A stretch of 64,000 bases of DNA from Acidaminococcus intestini DSM 21505 (GTDB lineage: Bacteria > Bacillota > Negativicutes > Acidaminococcales > Acidaminococcaceae). A model generated the notes under the pieces. It was given only the letters and a program-made list of their open reading frames with translations. It did not search any database and was not told the origin of the DNA. Each line of letters starts with the position of its first letter. Within the stretch, counting starts at the first letter, position 1. The translations under genes were made by a program, and so were the position numbers. The stretch covers positions 124,001 to 188,000 of the forward strand of contig NZ_AULA01000001.1 of assembly GCF_000425045.1 (NCBI RefSeq), read 5' to 3'. Of the stretch, positions 1-8,586 are shown one piece after another.

Positions 1-352
1 TGCCTGCGTCGAGCATCCATTGTTCCGGCGCCGCACCCTGGAAGAGGAAGTACAGGGTCTTGCCACGCAGGCTGCCGCTTGCAGCGGGGCCGTAGAAGCG
101 ATCCAAGAGGGTGCGCACGCTGCCGCAGATGTTATGCCAATAAAGCGGCGAACCGATGACAATGGTATCGGCGGCTTTGATCTTTGCCATGACTTCATCA
201 AATTGATCGCCGGCAAGGCGCTGGCCATAGACGTTGATGCGATAATCCGTCAGGTTCAGGGTTTCATAGTCACGGCTCCCCAGCAGGGCCGCTGCAAGGC
301 GTGCCGTGTTGCCTTTTTTGTTAGGACTGCCGTTAATAAATAAAATGCTCAT
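1..352 (-). CDS. Flavodoxin-fold NAD(P)H:FMN oxidoreductase, 3' part missing
   Basis: The first 117 codons are present and the gene runs off the left edge. The N-terminus has a beta strand followed by an FMN-phosphate loop (NGSPNKKGNT), then a flavin-contacting GSPLYWHNICG segment around residues 75-85 and LLDRFYG after it. This is the NADPH-dependent FMN reductase/NAD(P)H dehydrogenase flavodoxin-like fold. It starts 5 bp downstream of the SDR gene and is the last visible member of an operon of one hydrolase and two SDRs. A cytoplasmic flavin or quinone reductase is likely; the substrate cannot be told. No signal peptide is present. Confidence 0.8.
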   Translation of the reverse strand, partial: MSILFINGSPNKKGNTARLAAALLGSRDYETLNLTDYRINVYGQRLAGDQFDEVMAKIKAADTIVIGSPLYWHNICGSVRTLLDRFYGPAASGSLRGKTLYFLFQGAAPEQWMLDAG

Positions 353-357
353 GGTGA

Positions 358-1188
358 TTACTCCTTAAAGTCTGTTCTGTTGCTGGTTACTTCCCATGCC
401 TTATATTCATCAAGGCGAGCTGTAAGCCGCGATTTGCCGTAAGCCTGGGCATCGCTTCCGAGGAGGAGGCGCAGGGGCATCTTCCCGCTGTGCACAAGGT
501 CCACAAGGACGCGGCCCGCTTCATCAGGATCGCCCTGCTGCGTGCCATCAGTATGGTCGTTGCGGATGCGGCGCGTACCGGCCGTCTTTTCGTAGTCCCC
601 CAGTTCCACGCTCGATTCCTTAAGGGACGTGCCGGCAAAATTCGTACGGAAGGCACCGGGTTCAATGATCATGACATGGATTCCCAAGTCCTTCGTTTCC
701 CCGTAAAGGGCTTCCGAGATGGATTCCAAGGCGCTTTTTGTGGCGGCATAGTAGCCGGATCCCAAGGCTGCGCCCAAAGCGGCGATGGACGAAACGTTCG
801 CAATGGTGCCGCGATGGTTCTTCCGCATGATGGGAAGGACGGCTTTTATGAGGGCAATGGGTCCGAAAAGATTCGTCTGGAAGAGCTGGTCCACTTCTTT
901 TGGAACGCCTTCTTCCACGGCAGCGCGGTAGCCATAGCCGGCGTTATTGATGAGGACGTCGATGGTGCCAAAGCGCTCCAAGCCTTTTTCTACGGCATTT
1001 TTGATGTCTTCTTCCTTCGTAACGTCAAGGGACAGGGCAAGGGCTTGCTCTGGATAGGCATCCACCAAGTCTTTCAAGGTTTCGACGCGGCGCGCCGTCA
1101 CAATCACCTGGTCCCCACTTTTAAGGACGGCTTTCGCAAAGCCCCGTCCAAGGCCGGAGGAACAGCCTGTAATAAGCCAAGTCTGCAT
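358..1188 (-). CDS. Short-chain dehydrogenase/reductase (SDR)
   Basis: A 276-residue classical SDR and probable cytoplasmic NAD(P)-dependent oxidoreductase. The cofactor motif TGCSSGLGRG is at residues 8-17, NNAG lies near residue 85, and the catalytic Ser and YxxxK (YYAATK) are around residues 135-155. The start is supported by an AAAAGGAG ribosome site about 9 nt upstream. It is the same length as the SDR just upstream (1260-2090), and the two look like an old tandem duplication that has diverged. It sits in an operon with a dienelactone-hydrolase-like enzyme and a flavodoxin-fold reductase. The substrate is unknown. Confidence 0.88.
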   Translation of the reverse strand: MQTWLITGCSSGLGRGFAKAVLKSGDQVIVTARRVETLKDLVDAYPEQALALSLDVTKEEDIKNAVEKGLERFGTIDVLINNAGYGYRAAVEEGVPKEVDQLFQTNLFGPIALIKAVLPIMRKNHRGTIANVSSIAALGAALGSGYYAATKSALESISEALYGETKDLGIHVMIIEPGAFRTNFAGTSLKESSVELGDYEKTAGTRRIRNDHTDGTQQGDPDEAGRVLVDLVHSGKMPLRLLLGSDAQAYGKSRLTARLDEYKAWEVTSNRTDFKE

Positions 1189-1259
1189 AGTGGTATCGTC
1201 TCCTTTTCATGCAAAAGGCAGCAGAGCAACTGCTCTCACTGCCTTTTCATTTCATTCAA

Positions 1260-2090
1260 TTATTCTTCAAAATCCGTCTTCGACGCAGCCGCTTCATAAG
1301 ACGCAATGTCTTTTAGTTCCGCCTCATAGCGTGCTTTCATAGCCCGGCAGCAGGCAGCACCAATGAGGATACGCGGCGGCAGGTTCCCCTTTTCCACCAT
1401 ATCTAGGAGGAACTGGGCGGCCTTTTGCGGATTGCCTGTCTGGGTGTAGGTATTTTCCGCAAGGAACTTTGCGGCTTTATGGGCGCTGCTGTCCTTGTAG
1501 GCATCAAGCCTTGCAGAAGGATTCCTAAAGGAATGCTTGCTTCTGAAATCGGTCCGGAAAGAACCTGGGCAAACAGCAGACACAGCAATGCCAAATTCGC
1601 CAAGCTCTGCCCGCAAGACATCGGACAGACCGACGACGGCGAATTTTGCGGCGCAATACGCGCTGCTCCCGCTAAAGCCCATGAGCCCGCCTTGGCTTGA
1701 AACGTTCAGGATGACGCCCTTCCCCGCCTTTCTCATGAGGGGAATGACGCGGCGCGTAACGTTTACGACGCCAAAGTAATCCGTTTCAAAAAGGTTCCGC
1801 AGGTCTTCGTCCGTCGTTTCTTCAAAAGCCCCGCTGAAGCCAAAGCCTGCGTTATTGATGAGGACATCGATGCGGCCAAAACGATCCATCCCATCCTTGA
1901 TGGCCTTTTCCACTTCGTCCGTCTTCGTCACGTCCATGACCACGGTGAGGACGGAAGGATGTTTGAAAATGTCATCATGGGGAACGCGGCGCACGGTGGC
2001 AATAACCTTATCGCCCCGTTTTACCGCTTCTTCCGTAAAGGCACGGCCAAACCCGCGGCTTGCTCCCGTAATGAACCATACTCGTTCCAT
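1260..2090 (-). CDS. Short-chain dehydrogenase/reductase (SDR)
   Basis: A 276-residue classical SDR. TGASRGFGRAF at residues 8-18 is the Rossmann cofactor loop, NNAG follows near residue 88, and the catalytic tetrad includes the Ser of NVSSQGG and YCAAK. Gly-Phe-Gly in the cofactor loop is typical of the subgroup often annotated as oxidoreductase or SDR family NAD(P)-dependent. It begins 13 bp after the upstream hydrolase stops, with a GGAGTG ribosome site, and is followed 71 bp later by its paralogue at 358-1188. All are presumably transcribed from the MerR-type promoter at 3363-3393. The substrate is unknown. Confidence 0.88.
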   Translation of the reverse strand: MERVWFITGASRGFGRAFTEEAVKRGDKVIATVRRVPHDDIFKHPSVLTVVMDVTKTDEVEKAIKDGMDRFGRIDVLINNAGFGFSGAFEETTDEDLRNLFETDYFGVVNVTRRVIPLMRKAGKGVILNVSSQGGLMGFSGSSAYCAAKFAVVGLSDVLRAELGEFGIAVSAVCPGSFRTDFRSKHSFRNPSARLDAYKDSSAHKAAKFLAENTYTQTGNPQKAAQFLLDMVEKGNLPPRILIGAACCRAMKARYEAELKDIASYEAAASKTDFEE

Positions 2091-2103
2091 GAGATTTCAC
2101 TCC

Positions 2104-3267
2104 TTAAAGATTGCCTTTGTAGAAGGAAGCCAATTTGCCTTCGATTTCATTGACGTATTTCGGAACCCAATAGGTCTGGATGTGGGTAGCCCCTTTGACG
2201 AGGTAGAGTTCCTTGTTATTCGTGCCCGTCGCCTTCTTGAAGGCGTCCTGCGTCATGTAGAGCGTATCAGCCTTGTCACCGGCAATCATGAGGAGCGGCT
2301 GGTTGATCAAGTCCATATTGTCTGCCTCATCAAAGGTAAAGAGGTCGAGGTTGCTGCGGACCGTGTACTGGAAGGTAGAGTTAGGATGACGATGGGTCTT
2401 CCCATAATAGATGTAGCCTTCGCTGTAAAGGGTCGGCATCTTCTTCAGTTCTTCTTCAGGGATATCCTGGGTTTCCATGCCCGCGGTGCGTTTGATGGCC
2501 GCACCCTTTGCTTCGGCGGCGCGCTGCTGACTCGATTCAAGGAGCCGCTTTTGGATCGTGTCACGGCCGCTGTTCAAAAAGCCATTGCGGCGAACGATGC
2601 CGAAGTTGAACATGGAAAGCGTTGCTACCGCCTTGACGCGCTTATCCGTCTGGGTTGCCTTCAAGGTGTAGCCACCGCCGCCGCAGATACCAAGGGCACC
2701 GATGCGGCTGTCATCGACGCCAGGATAGGACGCAATCACGTCAACCATGCCGTGGATATCTTCCGTGCGGAAGGCAGGATTGTCGAGCATATGGGGCGTA
2801 CCGCCGCTGGCACCTTGGAAGGAAGCATCGGCTGTAATGGTGATATAGCCTTCTTCCGCAAGTTTCTGGGCATAAAGGCCTGCCACCTGTTCCTTGACGC
2901 CGCCATTTGGATGAGCCACGACGATGGCCGGATATTTCTTTCCGCTCGTCTTGTCGTAACCTGCCGGCGTATAGATATTCGCAGCTATGGTGTTGCCATT
3001 GAGGGTATAGCGGACGGGGTGGATGTTGACCTTGCCGTTTTCATTCTTCGTAATCGCCCCTTGATAAACAAGGCCAAAAGGATTCTTGTTAGGGCTCTTG
3101 ATATCCTTTAAGGGAATCTCCACAAGATTGGCTCCGCCATAAAAAGTAATGCCGTTATTTTTGATATCTTTTACGGAATCAGCGGCAGGGGCGGCATACC
3201 CCACGGCCCCAAGGGCCATGACACTGGAAAGGACGAGGGCTGCTGCAGCCATTTTCTTTACCTTCAT
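2104..3267 (-). CDS. Exported alpha/beta hydrolase, dienelactone-hydrolase-like
   Basis: A 387-residue protein with a clear Sec signal peptide (residues 1 to about 26: MKVKK, Ala/Leu-rich core, VGYAAPA cleavage region), so it is probably periplasmic. It has the alpha/beta-hydrolase fold: an oxyanion strand AIVVAHPNGG near residue 115 and a nucleophile elbow GICGGGGY near residue 195. The elbow has Cys rather than Ser at its centre, as in dienelactone hydrolases. A late Asp (AGDKAD) and His (ATHIQ) would complete the triad. It is first in an operon with two SDRs and a flavodoxin-fold protein, under the MerR-type promoter at 3363-3393. The substrate is unknown. Confidence 0.8.
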   Translation of the reverse strand: MKVKKMAAAALVLSSVMALGAVGYAAPAADSVKDIKNNGITFYGGANLVEIPLKDIKSPNKNPFGLVYQGAITKNENGKVNIHPVRYTLNGNTIAANIYTPAGYDKTSGKKYPAIVVAHPNGGVKEQVAGLYAQKLAEEGYITITADASFQGASGGTPHMLDNPAFRTEDIHGMVDVIASYPGVDDSRIGALGICGGGGYTLKATQTDKRVKAVATLSMFNFGIVRRNGFLNSGRDTIQKRLLESSQQRAAEAKGAAIKRTAGMETQDIPEEELKKMPTLYSEGYIYYGKTHRHPNSTFQYTVRSNLDLFTFDEADNMDLINQPLLMIAGDKADTLYMTQDAFKKATGTNNKELYLVKGATHIQTYWVPKYVNEIEGKLASFYKGNL

Positions 3268-3362
3268 AAATAATCACTCCTTATCTTACCTGATACGATG
3301 GAAAAACACCGATGCGCATCCTATAAAAAGGATTGAAAAGCACCGATTGCCTTGATGGTTCC

Positions 3363-3393
3363 ACTTTACTATTCGGTAGTTGCTACCTGTCAA
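3363..3393 (-). promoter_or_regulatory. MerR-type promoter with GGTAG-TTG-CTACC dyad
   Basis: Read on the minus strand: a perfect -35 TTGACA (3388-3393), a 19-bp spacer, and -10 TAAAGT (3363-3368). The first 13 bp of the spacer (3375-3387) form a perfect inverted repeat, GGTAG-N3-CTACC. A 19-bp spacer holding a dyad is the hallmark of promoters activated by MerR-family proteins through DNA distortion. The same layout appears at 9722-9752 and 14629-14659, and the only MerR gene in the window is at 14790. It would drive the hydrolase-SDR-SDR-flavodoxin operon. Confidence 0.75.
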
Positions 3394-3589
3394 TAGTTTT
3401 TCTAAAAAATATCTGGAATTTTTTAGAATGGAATAATTAAGTATTTGTCGGATGTTCTTGGAAGCCTACGAAATCCTTATATCGGTAGATTGTACCGGAT
3501 AAAAAAACATCGTCTGTAATGCTAAAAACAGCAAGCAGCTTTCATGCAGTCTTCTCCGAAGCACAATCCCGTACCTACCGAGCAAAGGG

Positions 3590-4290
3590 AAAACCGTGCA
3601 GACGCGAACCCAAACCGTCCCCTGACGGGGGAGCGGGTTCGAAAAGATTTGCCCGGAAACATGTGCCTGCGACATTTCGTTCTCGCTCCAAAAGCGTCCT
3701 TCGAAACTTCGGGCAAATGGTCCTCACTACCGTTCGTAATGAAACGTCGCTGTGCGTCCTCATCCACCACCGAAACCGGAAAATGGTAATGATAAACGCT
3801 TATGGAAATTTCCACACAACATGAGTGCCAATAAATTATGTTAGCGGCCCCGTCGTACACGAAAACGGTTCCCCTATCTCTGCGACCGCAATGGATTTAT
3901 ACGGGTACAGCTGTAGGGGATAAAAGGGCTCACTCTCTGCTGTTCCACACCAGAAGACCGGCCTTTCCGGCAGAGGAAACTCCGAATGCTCCTATCGTCG
4001 CTGCCCTCTGAGTAAGCTTTCTGCACAAATTTTTCAGCATAAGAGAAAACGAAAAATTCGGCGACTCACTTAACCGCCCTGCACGATCTCTTGTTTCGCT
4101 TTTTCTAAGGCAGATGGAAGTTCGCGTATCGAGCTCAGAGGCAAAAAAAAAGATGGGGATTGTTCTAAGCGCTATCGTTATCTTCCCATTTCAAAGAAGC
4201 AGCCTCTTACAAAATCCAAATAAAAACCAAGAGCCCAAAACCGAACCTGCGTCTATGTTCGGTTTTGGGCTTGCTTTATAATCTTTTACC
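3590..4290 (+). repeat. Left copy of a roughly 700-bp inverted non-coding repeat
   Basis: This stretch matches the reverse complement of 15430-16170. Similarity comes in blocks. The strongest covers about 3995-4100, containing TTTCAGCATAAGAGAAAACG inside a GAATTTTTC/GAAAAATTC hairpin and then GGCGACTCACTTAACC. Others include CGTCGTACACGAA, AATGGATTTATACGGGT, GGCCTTTCCGGCAGAGGAAA and CCAAACCGTCCCCTGACGGGG. Both copies have the CAAAACCGAAC hairpin at the same end. No reading frame is conserved between the copies. A third, partial copy lies at about 12285-12482. It is either a decayed mobile element or a structured RNA; I cannot name the family. Confidence 0.75.
4232..4271 (-). terminator. Bidirectional-looking terminator hairpin at the end of the left repeat
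   Basis: A perfect 15-bp stem (AGCCCAAAACCGAAC, 10-nt loop, complementary arm). On the minus strand it is followed by CTTGGTTTTTATTTGG, so it can end the carboxylesterase transcript that stops at 4505. The same hairpin, with one mismatch, ends the merR transcript at 15455-15494. Between here and the esterase stop (4291-4504) I see nothing else. Confidence 0.7.
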
Positions 4291-4504
4291 TGGTGGTCTT
4301 TCTCCCATTTGTTTTTTATCAATTCGGTTCAGCGGGGTCCGTCCAATTGTGAGGAGCCCTCACTTCCACTGACAAAATTCTCACAGCCACAGGTTTCTAT
4401 GCGTCCGTATTTTCTCCCATTGCATTCGTATAGAATTAAGCAATGGAGGCACGCTGCAGTGGAGAATCAGAGCACTTTTTACTCCAACCCCACACCCTCT
4501 ATTC

Positions 4505-6232
4505 TTAATATGTATAACCCGGATCAAGAAGCTTCAAAAGGGCTTCGTCATGGTGACGGGCAAGGCGGATCTTGTTGTCAAAAATCATGGTGGCGCCGCT
4601 GTCCTTCGTATACGCGTCCCACTTCGGCAGGGCATCCGTCTGCGGCGTCCCATAGCGGGCAAAATGGACCCAAGCGTCACTCATGCGGTCTTCCAGGATA
4701 TGTGCTTCCTTGCTTCCGCCAGTACGGCTCAGCATGCGGTCCACATTATGGAAGACAAAGGGGATTTCCGCCGTATGATAGGACATGTACGTCCCAACCA
4801 TAAGCGGCGATTCCCAACTGAAAAGATAGGCGTAGACCGGAGCTCCGCCTTGTGCGGCCTTACGGCGCATAATCTTCAAGATTGGCTGGCGGATCAGGGT
4901 ATCGATATAAAGGGCATCGGCCTTTTTCTTATTGGGATACGCCTTTAGAAATTCGCTCACGACGGCGTCTTTTTTATCGCCGTAGGCCTGTTTGAGGCGC
5001 TTTTCTACTTCAGCATCCGTCCAGGTATTTTTATTGTCATACTGACGGTCCGCAGCGTCTACAATATCCTGAAACCCTGTCCATTCCGTCAAGTTGGTCC
5101 CAATGAGCAGCGGCACCTTGCGGCCCGCTTCGGCAAAGCCTGTTTCCGTCACAGGGTTGGTGGGAAGGAAATCCCCATCGACGACAGGTTCCCAGCTAAG
5201 ACCGTAGCCTGTCCCGAGGGCCTGAGGGACCTTATATTCGGTGCCCACGGTCTTAAGGGCTTTACGCGAGGCTGCGGCAAGCGTTTCATAAGGAATCGTC
5301 TGCAGGCGTTCGAGATTGTCCTTTGTCACGCCCAGCTCTTTCAAAGTAAGATCTGTCACTTTTTCACTCTGCTCTTTGCTCATGACGTAGGGGCCCATGG
5401 ACTCGACGGCGCCGCTTTCCACGATGCCTTTTTGGAAGAGCCCTTTTGCACTCGGAGCAGTCATGAGGGTGAGCACCTTGGCACCGCCGCCGGATTCACC
5501 AAAGATGGTGACGTTTTGCGGGTCGCCGCCAAAGGAGGCAATGTTATGTTTCACCCATTTGAGGGCATCCACAAGGTCTACGATTCCAATGTTGGCCGAA
5601 TCCTTATACTGGGGGCCATATTTTTCAAGGTTGAAATGACCGGCAAGGTTCAAGCGGTGATTCACGGAAACAACGACCACATCACCGCGACGGCTGAGGT
5701 TGGCGCCGTCATAAGCGGGTGACTCCAGGGAAGAACCGGCTTCAAAACCGCCGCCATGGAGCCAAACCATGACGGGGCGCTTTTTCCCATCCGTGAGGTT
5801 TGGTGTCCACACGTTGAGGTTCAAGCAGTTATTATCCATGGTAAAACTGCGGCCCGGTTCTCCCCACTCCCCATTGGGAAAATTGCCTTGGGCCTGAGGT
5901 GAAATGGGGCCGACCTGCGTTGCCATACGGATCCCGCGCCACGGCTTCACTGGTTTTGCGGCCTCAAAGCGGTGCGTGGCTTCCGCATAGGGAATGCCAT
6001 AATAGGAATAGATCCCATTTTTGATGAATCCTTGTACGCGGCCCGCGTCCGTCTCTGTCACGGCAATTCCGGGTCCCGCCTGAAAAGTCTGGTCTTTTTG
6101 GGAAAGGGATGCTTGAACGCGAGCAGCCGCTTTTTCGGCAGCAAGCGTCGGTGCAGCAGCTCTGGCAAAAGCCGGGGCCGATGAAAGCAAAGCAGAAAGA
6201 ACAAGTAACGATACCCATTTTGAAGATTGCAT
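4505..6232 (-). CDS. Exported type-B carboxylesterase
   Basis: A 575-residue carboxylesterase/para-nitrobenzyl-esterase family protein that hydrolyses ester bonds. It has a Sec signal peptide (residues 1 to about 24, ending near AFARAAA), the family signature from Tyr-Gly-Ile-Pro-Tyr to WLHGGGFEAGS (oxyanion hole), the nucleophile elbow FGESGGG, and a C-terminal catalytic-His region HTAEIPFVF. An in-frame ATG lies 75 bp upstream, but an AAAGGAGG site 5 nt before this ATG and the position of the signal peptide favour the start given. It ends about 230 bp from the terminator hairpin at 4232. No promoter dyad of the island type was found upstream, so its membership of the MerR regulon is unclear. 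Confidence 0.88.
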   Translation of the reverse strand: MQSSKWVSLLVLSALLSSAPAFARAAAPTLAAEKAAARVQASLSQKDQTFQAGPGIAVTETDAGRVQGFIKNGIYSYYGIPYAEATHRFEAAKPVKPWRGIRMATQVGPISPQAQGNFPNGEWGEPGRSFTMDNNCLNLNVWTPNLTDGKKRPVMVWLHGGGFEAGSSLESPAYDGANLSRRGDVVVVSVNHRLNLAGHFNLEKYGPQYKDSANIGIVDLVDALKWVKHNIASFGGDPQNVTIFGESGGGAKVLTLMTAPSAKGLFQKGIVESGAVESMGPYVMSKEQSEKVTDLTLKELGVTKDNLERLQTIPYETLAAASRKALKTVGTEYKVPQALGTGYGLSWEPVVDGDFLPTNPVTETGFAEAGRKVPLLIGTNLTEWTGFQDIVDAADRQYDNKNTWTDAEVEKRLKQAYGDKKDAVVSEFLKAYPNKKKADALYIDTLIRQPILKIMRRKAAQGGAPVYAYLFSWESPLMVGTYMSYHTAEIPFVFHNVDRMLSRTGGSKEAHILEDRMSDAWVHFARYGTPQTDALPKWDAYTKDSGATMIFDNKIRLARHHDEALLKLLDPGYTY

Positions 6233-6665
6233 AAAAACCTCCTTTATTTTTACTCGACGCATGGATGGCGCCGATCTGCTCCAGTTAAACCAGACTTCTT
6301 TTTTCATGATTCACCCAATCGGTCATGCAGCTAAAGAAAACCGCTCATGATCAAGCGCTTTATTTCTGTCAGTTTTGCACACTAGGGGTTTCTTATCTAC
6401 TGGCAGAAGTCCTGCGTCAATCTGGGCGATTTTCTTTAGTCGTACAACTTTATGGGACGATGATTAAGCCTATGGTTTTGACTTTTAGAGCAAGATCCGC
6501 AGGCTTTAGACAGCCTTAAGGCCTTTAGGCCAGCCACCTCGGGCGGTCTGAGCCAAGCTGCACCACAACATCTTTTCCAGCTGACGCTTGGCACAGCTTT
6601 TTTGCGGTATTCAGCCGGTCATATTTTTTACTAGCTTTAACCTCACAGTTATAGGCCGCTTTTCT
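6233..6665. other. Intergenic stretch with a plus-strand terminator-like hairpin
   Basis: 433 bp between the dehydrogenase stop and the esterase start. About 6554-6603 can form GCCAAGCTG...CAGCTgacGCTTGGC followed 5 nt later by six T on the plus strand. A 64-codon plus-strand reading frame (6325-6519) has no recognisable similarity and no good ribosome site. I see no promoter consensus that can be defended. Confidence 0.4.
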
Positions 6666-7832
6666 TTAATACGCCTCCTCAAAGATTTCTCTGATTTCTT
6701 CCTTACCCAGCTGCCGGAAGCTGCCGGGAGAAGCAACGCAGCCAGCGGCAACGTCAACAAGGACGGCATGGTCGATGTTCATGTCGCGCAGTCTCGTTGG
6801 AAGGCCGATTTCCTTGATAAAAGCGGTCAGGGCCTCGATGCCTTTTTGGGCACGCGTCAGTTCGTCGCCTTCACTAGGGTCGATATCAAAGACTTTTTCA
6901 GCAAAACGGGCAAACTTTTTGGTCCCATCCTTTACGATATGACGGTAGTAGACGGGATGCAGTACGGCAAGACCAGCGCCGTGGTTGCAGAAGGTATAGG
7001 CGCCCAGGCTGTGTTCCAGGATGTGGCACTGGAAGTCCGTCTTCTTTCCCAGTTTGAGGATCCGGTTTTCCGCCATAGTCGCAAGCCATACAAGGTTGCT
7101 GCGGGCTCCTTCGTCGTGAGGATCCACAAGGATGGCCCGGATATTATCGACAGCGCTTCTCATAAGGGCTTCGTTCATGACGTCAGACACGTTATTGTCA
7201 TTGGGTTCACTGAAATAGATTTCCATCATATGGGAGAGGCTGTCAAAAGCACCGGAGATGAACTGGAATTTCGGCACTGTTTCCGTATATTTGGGGTTCA
7301 AGATGGCAAATTGAGCGTTCAGTTCCGGATAGTCGCGGCCCGTCTTTACTTTGAGGGATTCGTTTGTAATGACGCTGCCGCCGTTCGTTTCACTCCCCGT
7401 TCCCGATACGGTAAGGACAATGCCAAGGGGAATGGGTTTTGTTTCGATCTTACCAGCATGGGCCCAATACGCGTCCCACAGGTCCCCATCATAGACGGCA
7501 CCAAGAGAAATGGCTTTGGAGCAGTCCATGACGCTGCCGCCGCCTACAGCCAGAATGAGGTCCACCTTTTCTTTTTTAGCAAGGGCTGCCCCTTCAAGGA
7601 CCTTGGCATAGGTCGGGTTGCTGCGGATGCCGGAAAATTCGACAACGGTCTTGCCGGCTGTCTTAAGATATCCCATGATTTCTTCATAGATACCCGTTTT
7701 CTTGATGCTGCCCCCACCGTAGGTCAGCATGACCTTGGGGCCGTATTGAGCGAGCAGGCCCGGCAGATAAGTGGAGACACTATCGTTTCCAAAATAGACT
7801 TTCGTAGAATTTTGAAACACGAAACTATTCAT
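6666..7832 (-). CDS. Iron-containing alcohol dehydrogenase (butanol-dehydrogenase-like)
   Basis: A 388-residue group III Fe-dependent alcohol dehydrogenase reducing aldehydes or oxidising alcohols with NAD(P)H. Visible are the cofactor loop GGGSVMDCSKA (near residue 93) and metal-binding Asp/His residues in the DSLSHMMEIYFS and HSLGAYTFCNHGAGLAVLHP segments. No signal peptide, so cytoplasmic. A GTG codon 9 bp upstream is in frame, but the ATG used here has AAAGGTG at proper spacing. It lies 103 bp after the lipoprotein flavodoxin gene, separated by a hairpin (7879-7914), so it may be transcribed by partial read-through from the 9722-9752 promoter. Confidence 0.9.
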   Translation of the reverse strand: MNSFVFQNSTKVYFGNDSVSTYLPGLLAQYGPKVMLTYGGGSIKKTGIYEEIMGYLKTAGKTVVEFSGIRSNPTYAKVLEGAALAKKEKVDLILAVGGGSVMDCSKAISLGAVYDGDLWDAYWAHAGKIETKPIPLGIVLTVSGTGSETNGGSVITNESLKVKTGRDYPELNAQFAILNPKYTETVPKFQFISGAFDSLSHMMEIYFSEPNDNNVSDVMNEALMRSAVDNIRAILVDPHDEGARSNLVWLATMAENRILKLGKKTDFQCHILEHSLGAYTFCNHGAGLAVLHPVYYRHIVKDGTKKFARFAEKVFDIDPSEGDELTRAQKGIEALTAFIKEIGLPTRLRDMNIDHAVLVDVAAGCVASPGSFRQLGKEEIREIFEEAY

Positions 7833-7878
7833 GATTGTCACCTTTCTTTTTTCTTGTTTCCTTGTTTTTCACGGAAAA

Positions 7879-7914
7879 CCCCGGACCAAAGGACCAAAGG
7901 GCTCCAGTCCGGGG
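7879..7914 (-). terminator. Hairpin between flavodoxin and dehydrogenase genes
   Basis: CCCCGGAC (7879-7886) pairs with GTCCGGGG (7907-7914). On the minus strand only three or four T follow, so termination is probably partial. It lies directly after the flavodoxin stop codon. Confidence 0.5.
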
Positions 7915-7935
7915 TCTTTGACAATTTTTCATGGT

Positions 7936-8571
7936 TTATTTCAGGGATTTCACCCAGCTGATGACATCCTGGCTGAGCACGTTTCCTTCAAAGCGATGGC
8001 CTTCAAGCCATTTGCCCGTACCCGCTGCCTTTTCAAGATTTGTACCGCTGTCCCCCATTGGTGTAGACATGCTCGTGGCAAAAGGAATGACCGTCTTACC
8101 TGTAAAGTCATGCTTTTCTACAAAGGTGTAGACCACATGAGGTGCCTGACGCCACCAATGCGGGAAACCGATGAAGACGCGGTCGTATTTGGCCCAGTCC
8201 TTTGCGTCGCCTACATAATCCGGGCGCAGGGACGGATTATTGTGTTCTTTCTGAACACGGCTGTTTTTGTCATTGTAGTTCAAATCATTTAGCGTGTAGG
8301 GCTGTTCCGGTTTGATTTCAAAAAGGTCAGCGCCCGTTTCTTTGGCAATGGTCTCAGCGACCTTTTTCGTGTGACCTGTTGCGGAAAAATAGACGACGAG
8401 GGTCTTTCCGCTCTTATCCGCCATTGCGGCTGCGGCCGGCTTTGTCTCTTTTACGGGCTCCGTCTGCGCCGCCTGGCTGCTGCAGCCCGTACTCACAAGA
8501 AAGAGGCTCGTCAGCGTCACAACAGCGAAAACGTGGCGCAGGAGATTTTTAAAGGAAAATGCTTTCTGCAT
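7936..8571 (-). CDS. Flavodoxin-domain lipoprotein
   Basis: A 211-residue protein with a lipoprotein signal peptide (hydrophobic core, lipobox LVSTGC near residue 31) followed by a flavodoxin domain. The FMN-phosphate loop is YFSATGHTKK (about residues 64-73); GFPHWWRQAPHVV contributes the flavin-flanking loop. Export of a flavodoxin is unusual because FMN has to be supplied outside the cytoplasm and no twin-arginine motif is present. The start was chosen because AAGGAGG sits 10 nt upstream; an ATG 9 bp earlier would be only 1 nt from that site. It lies 15 bp after the hydrolase at 8587-9657. It is probably an envelope-bound electron carrier or FMN reductase. Confidence 0.85.
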   Translation of the reverse strand: MQKAFSFKNLLRHVFAVVTLTSLFLVSTGCSSQAAQTEPVKETKPAAAAMADKSGKTLVVYFSATGHTKKVAETIAKETGADLFEIKPEQPYTLNDLNYNDKNSRVQKEHNNPSLRPDYVGDAKDWAKYDRVFIGFPHWWRQAPHVVYTFVEKHDFTGKTVIPFATSMSTPMGDSGTNLEKAAGTGKWLEGHRFEGNVLSQDVISWVKSLK

Positions 8572-8586
8572 GCTTGTCATGCCTCC

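Noticed and set aside
1855-3111. Plus-strand open frame (418 codons) opposite the hydrolase and SDR genes
   Set aside because: Antisense shadow spanning two real genes; no independent support.
3522-3860. Open frames of about 100 codons inside the left repeat
   Set aside because: The corresponding frames are not kept in the right-hand copy, and substitutions between copies do not follow codon periodicity by eye.
6588-7961. Plus-strand open frame (457 codons) opposite the alcohol dehydrogenase
   Set aside because: Antisense shadow of a clear iron-alcohol-dehydrogenase gene; no ribosome site and no motif.
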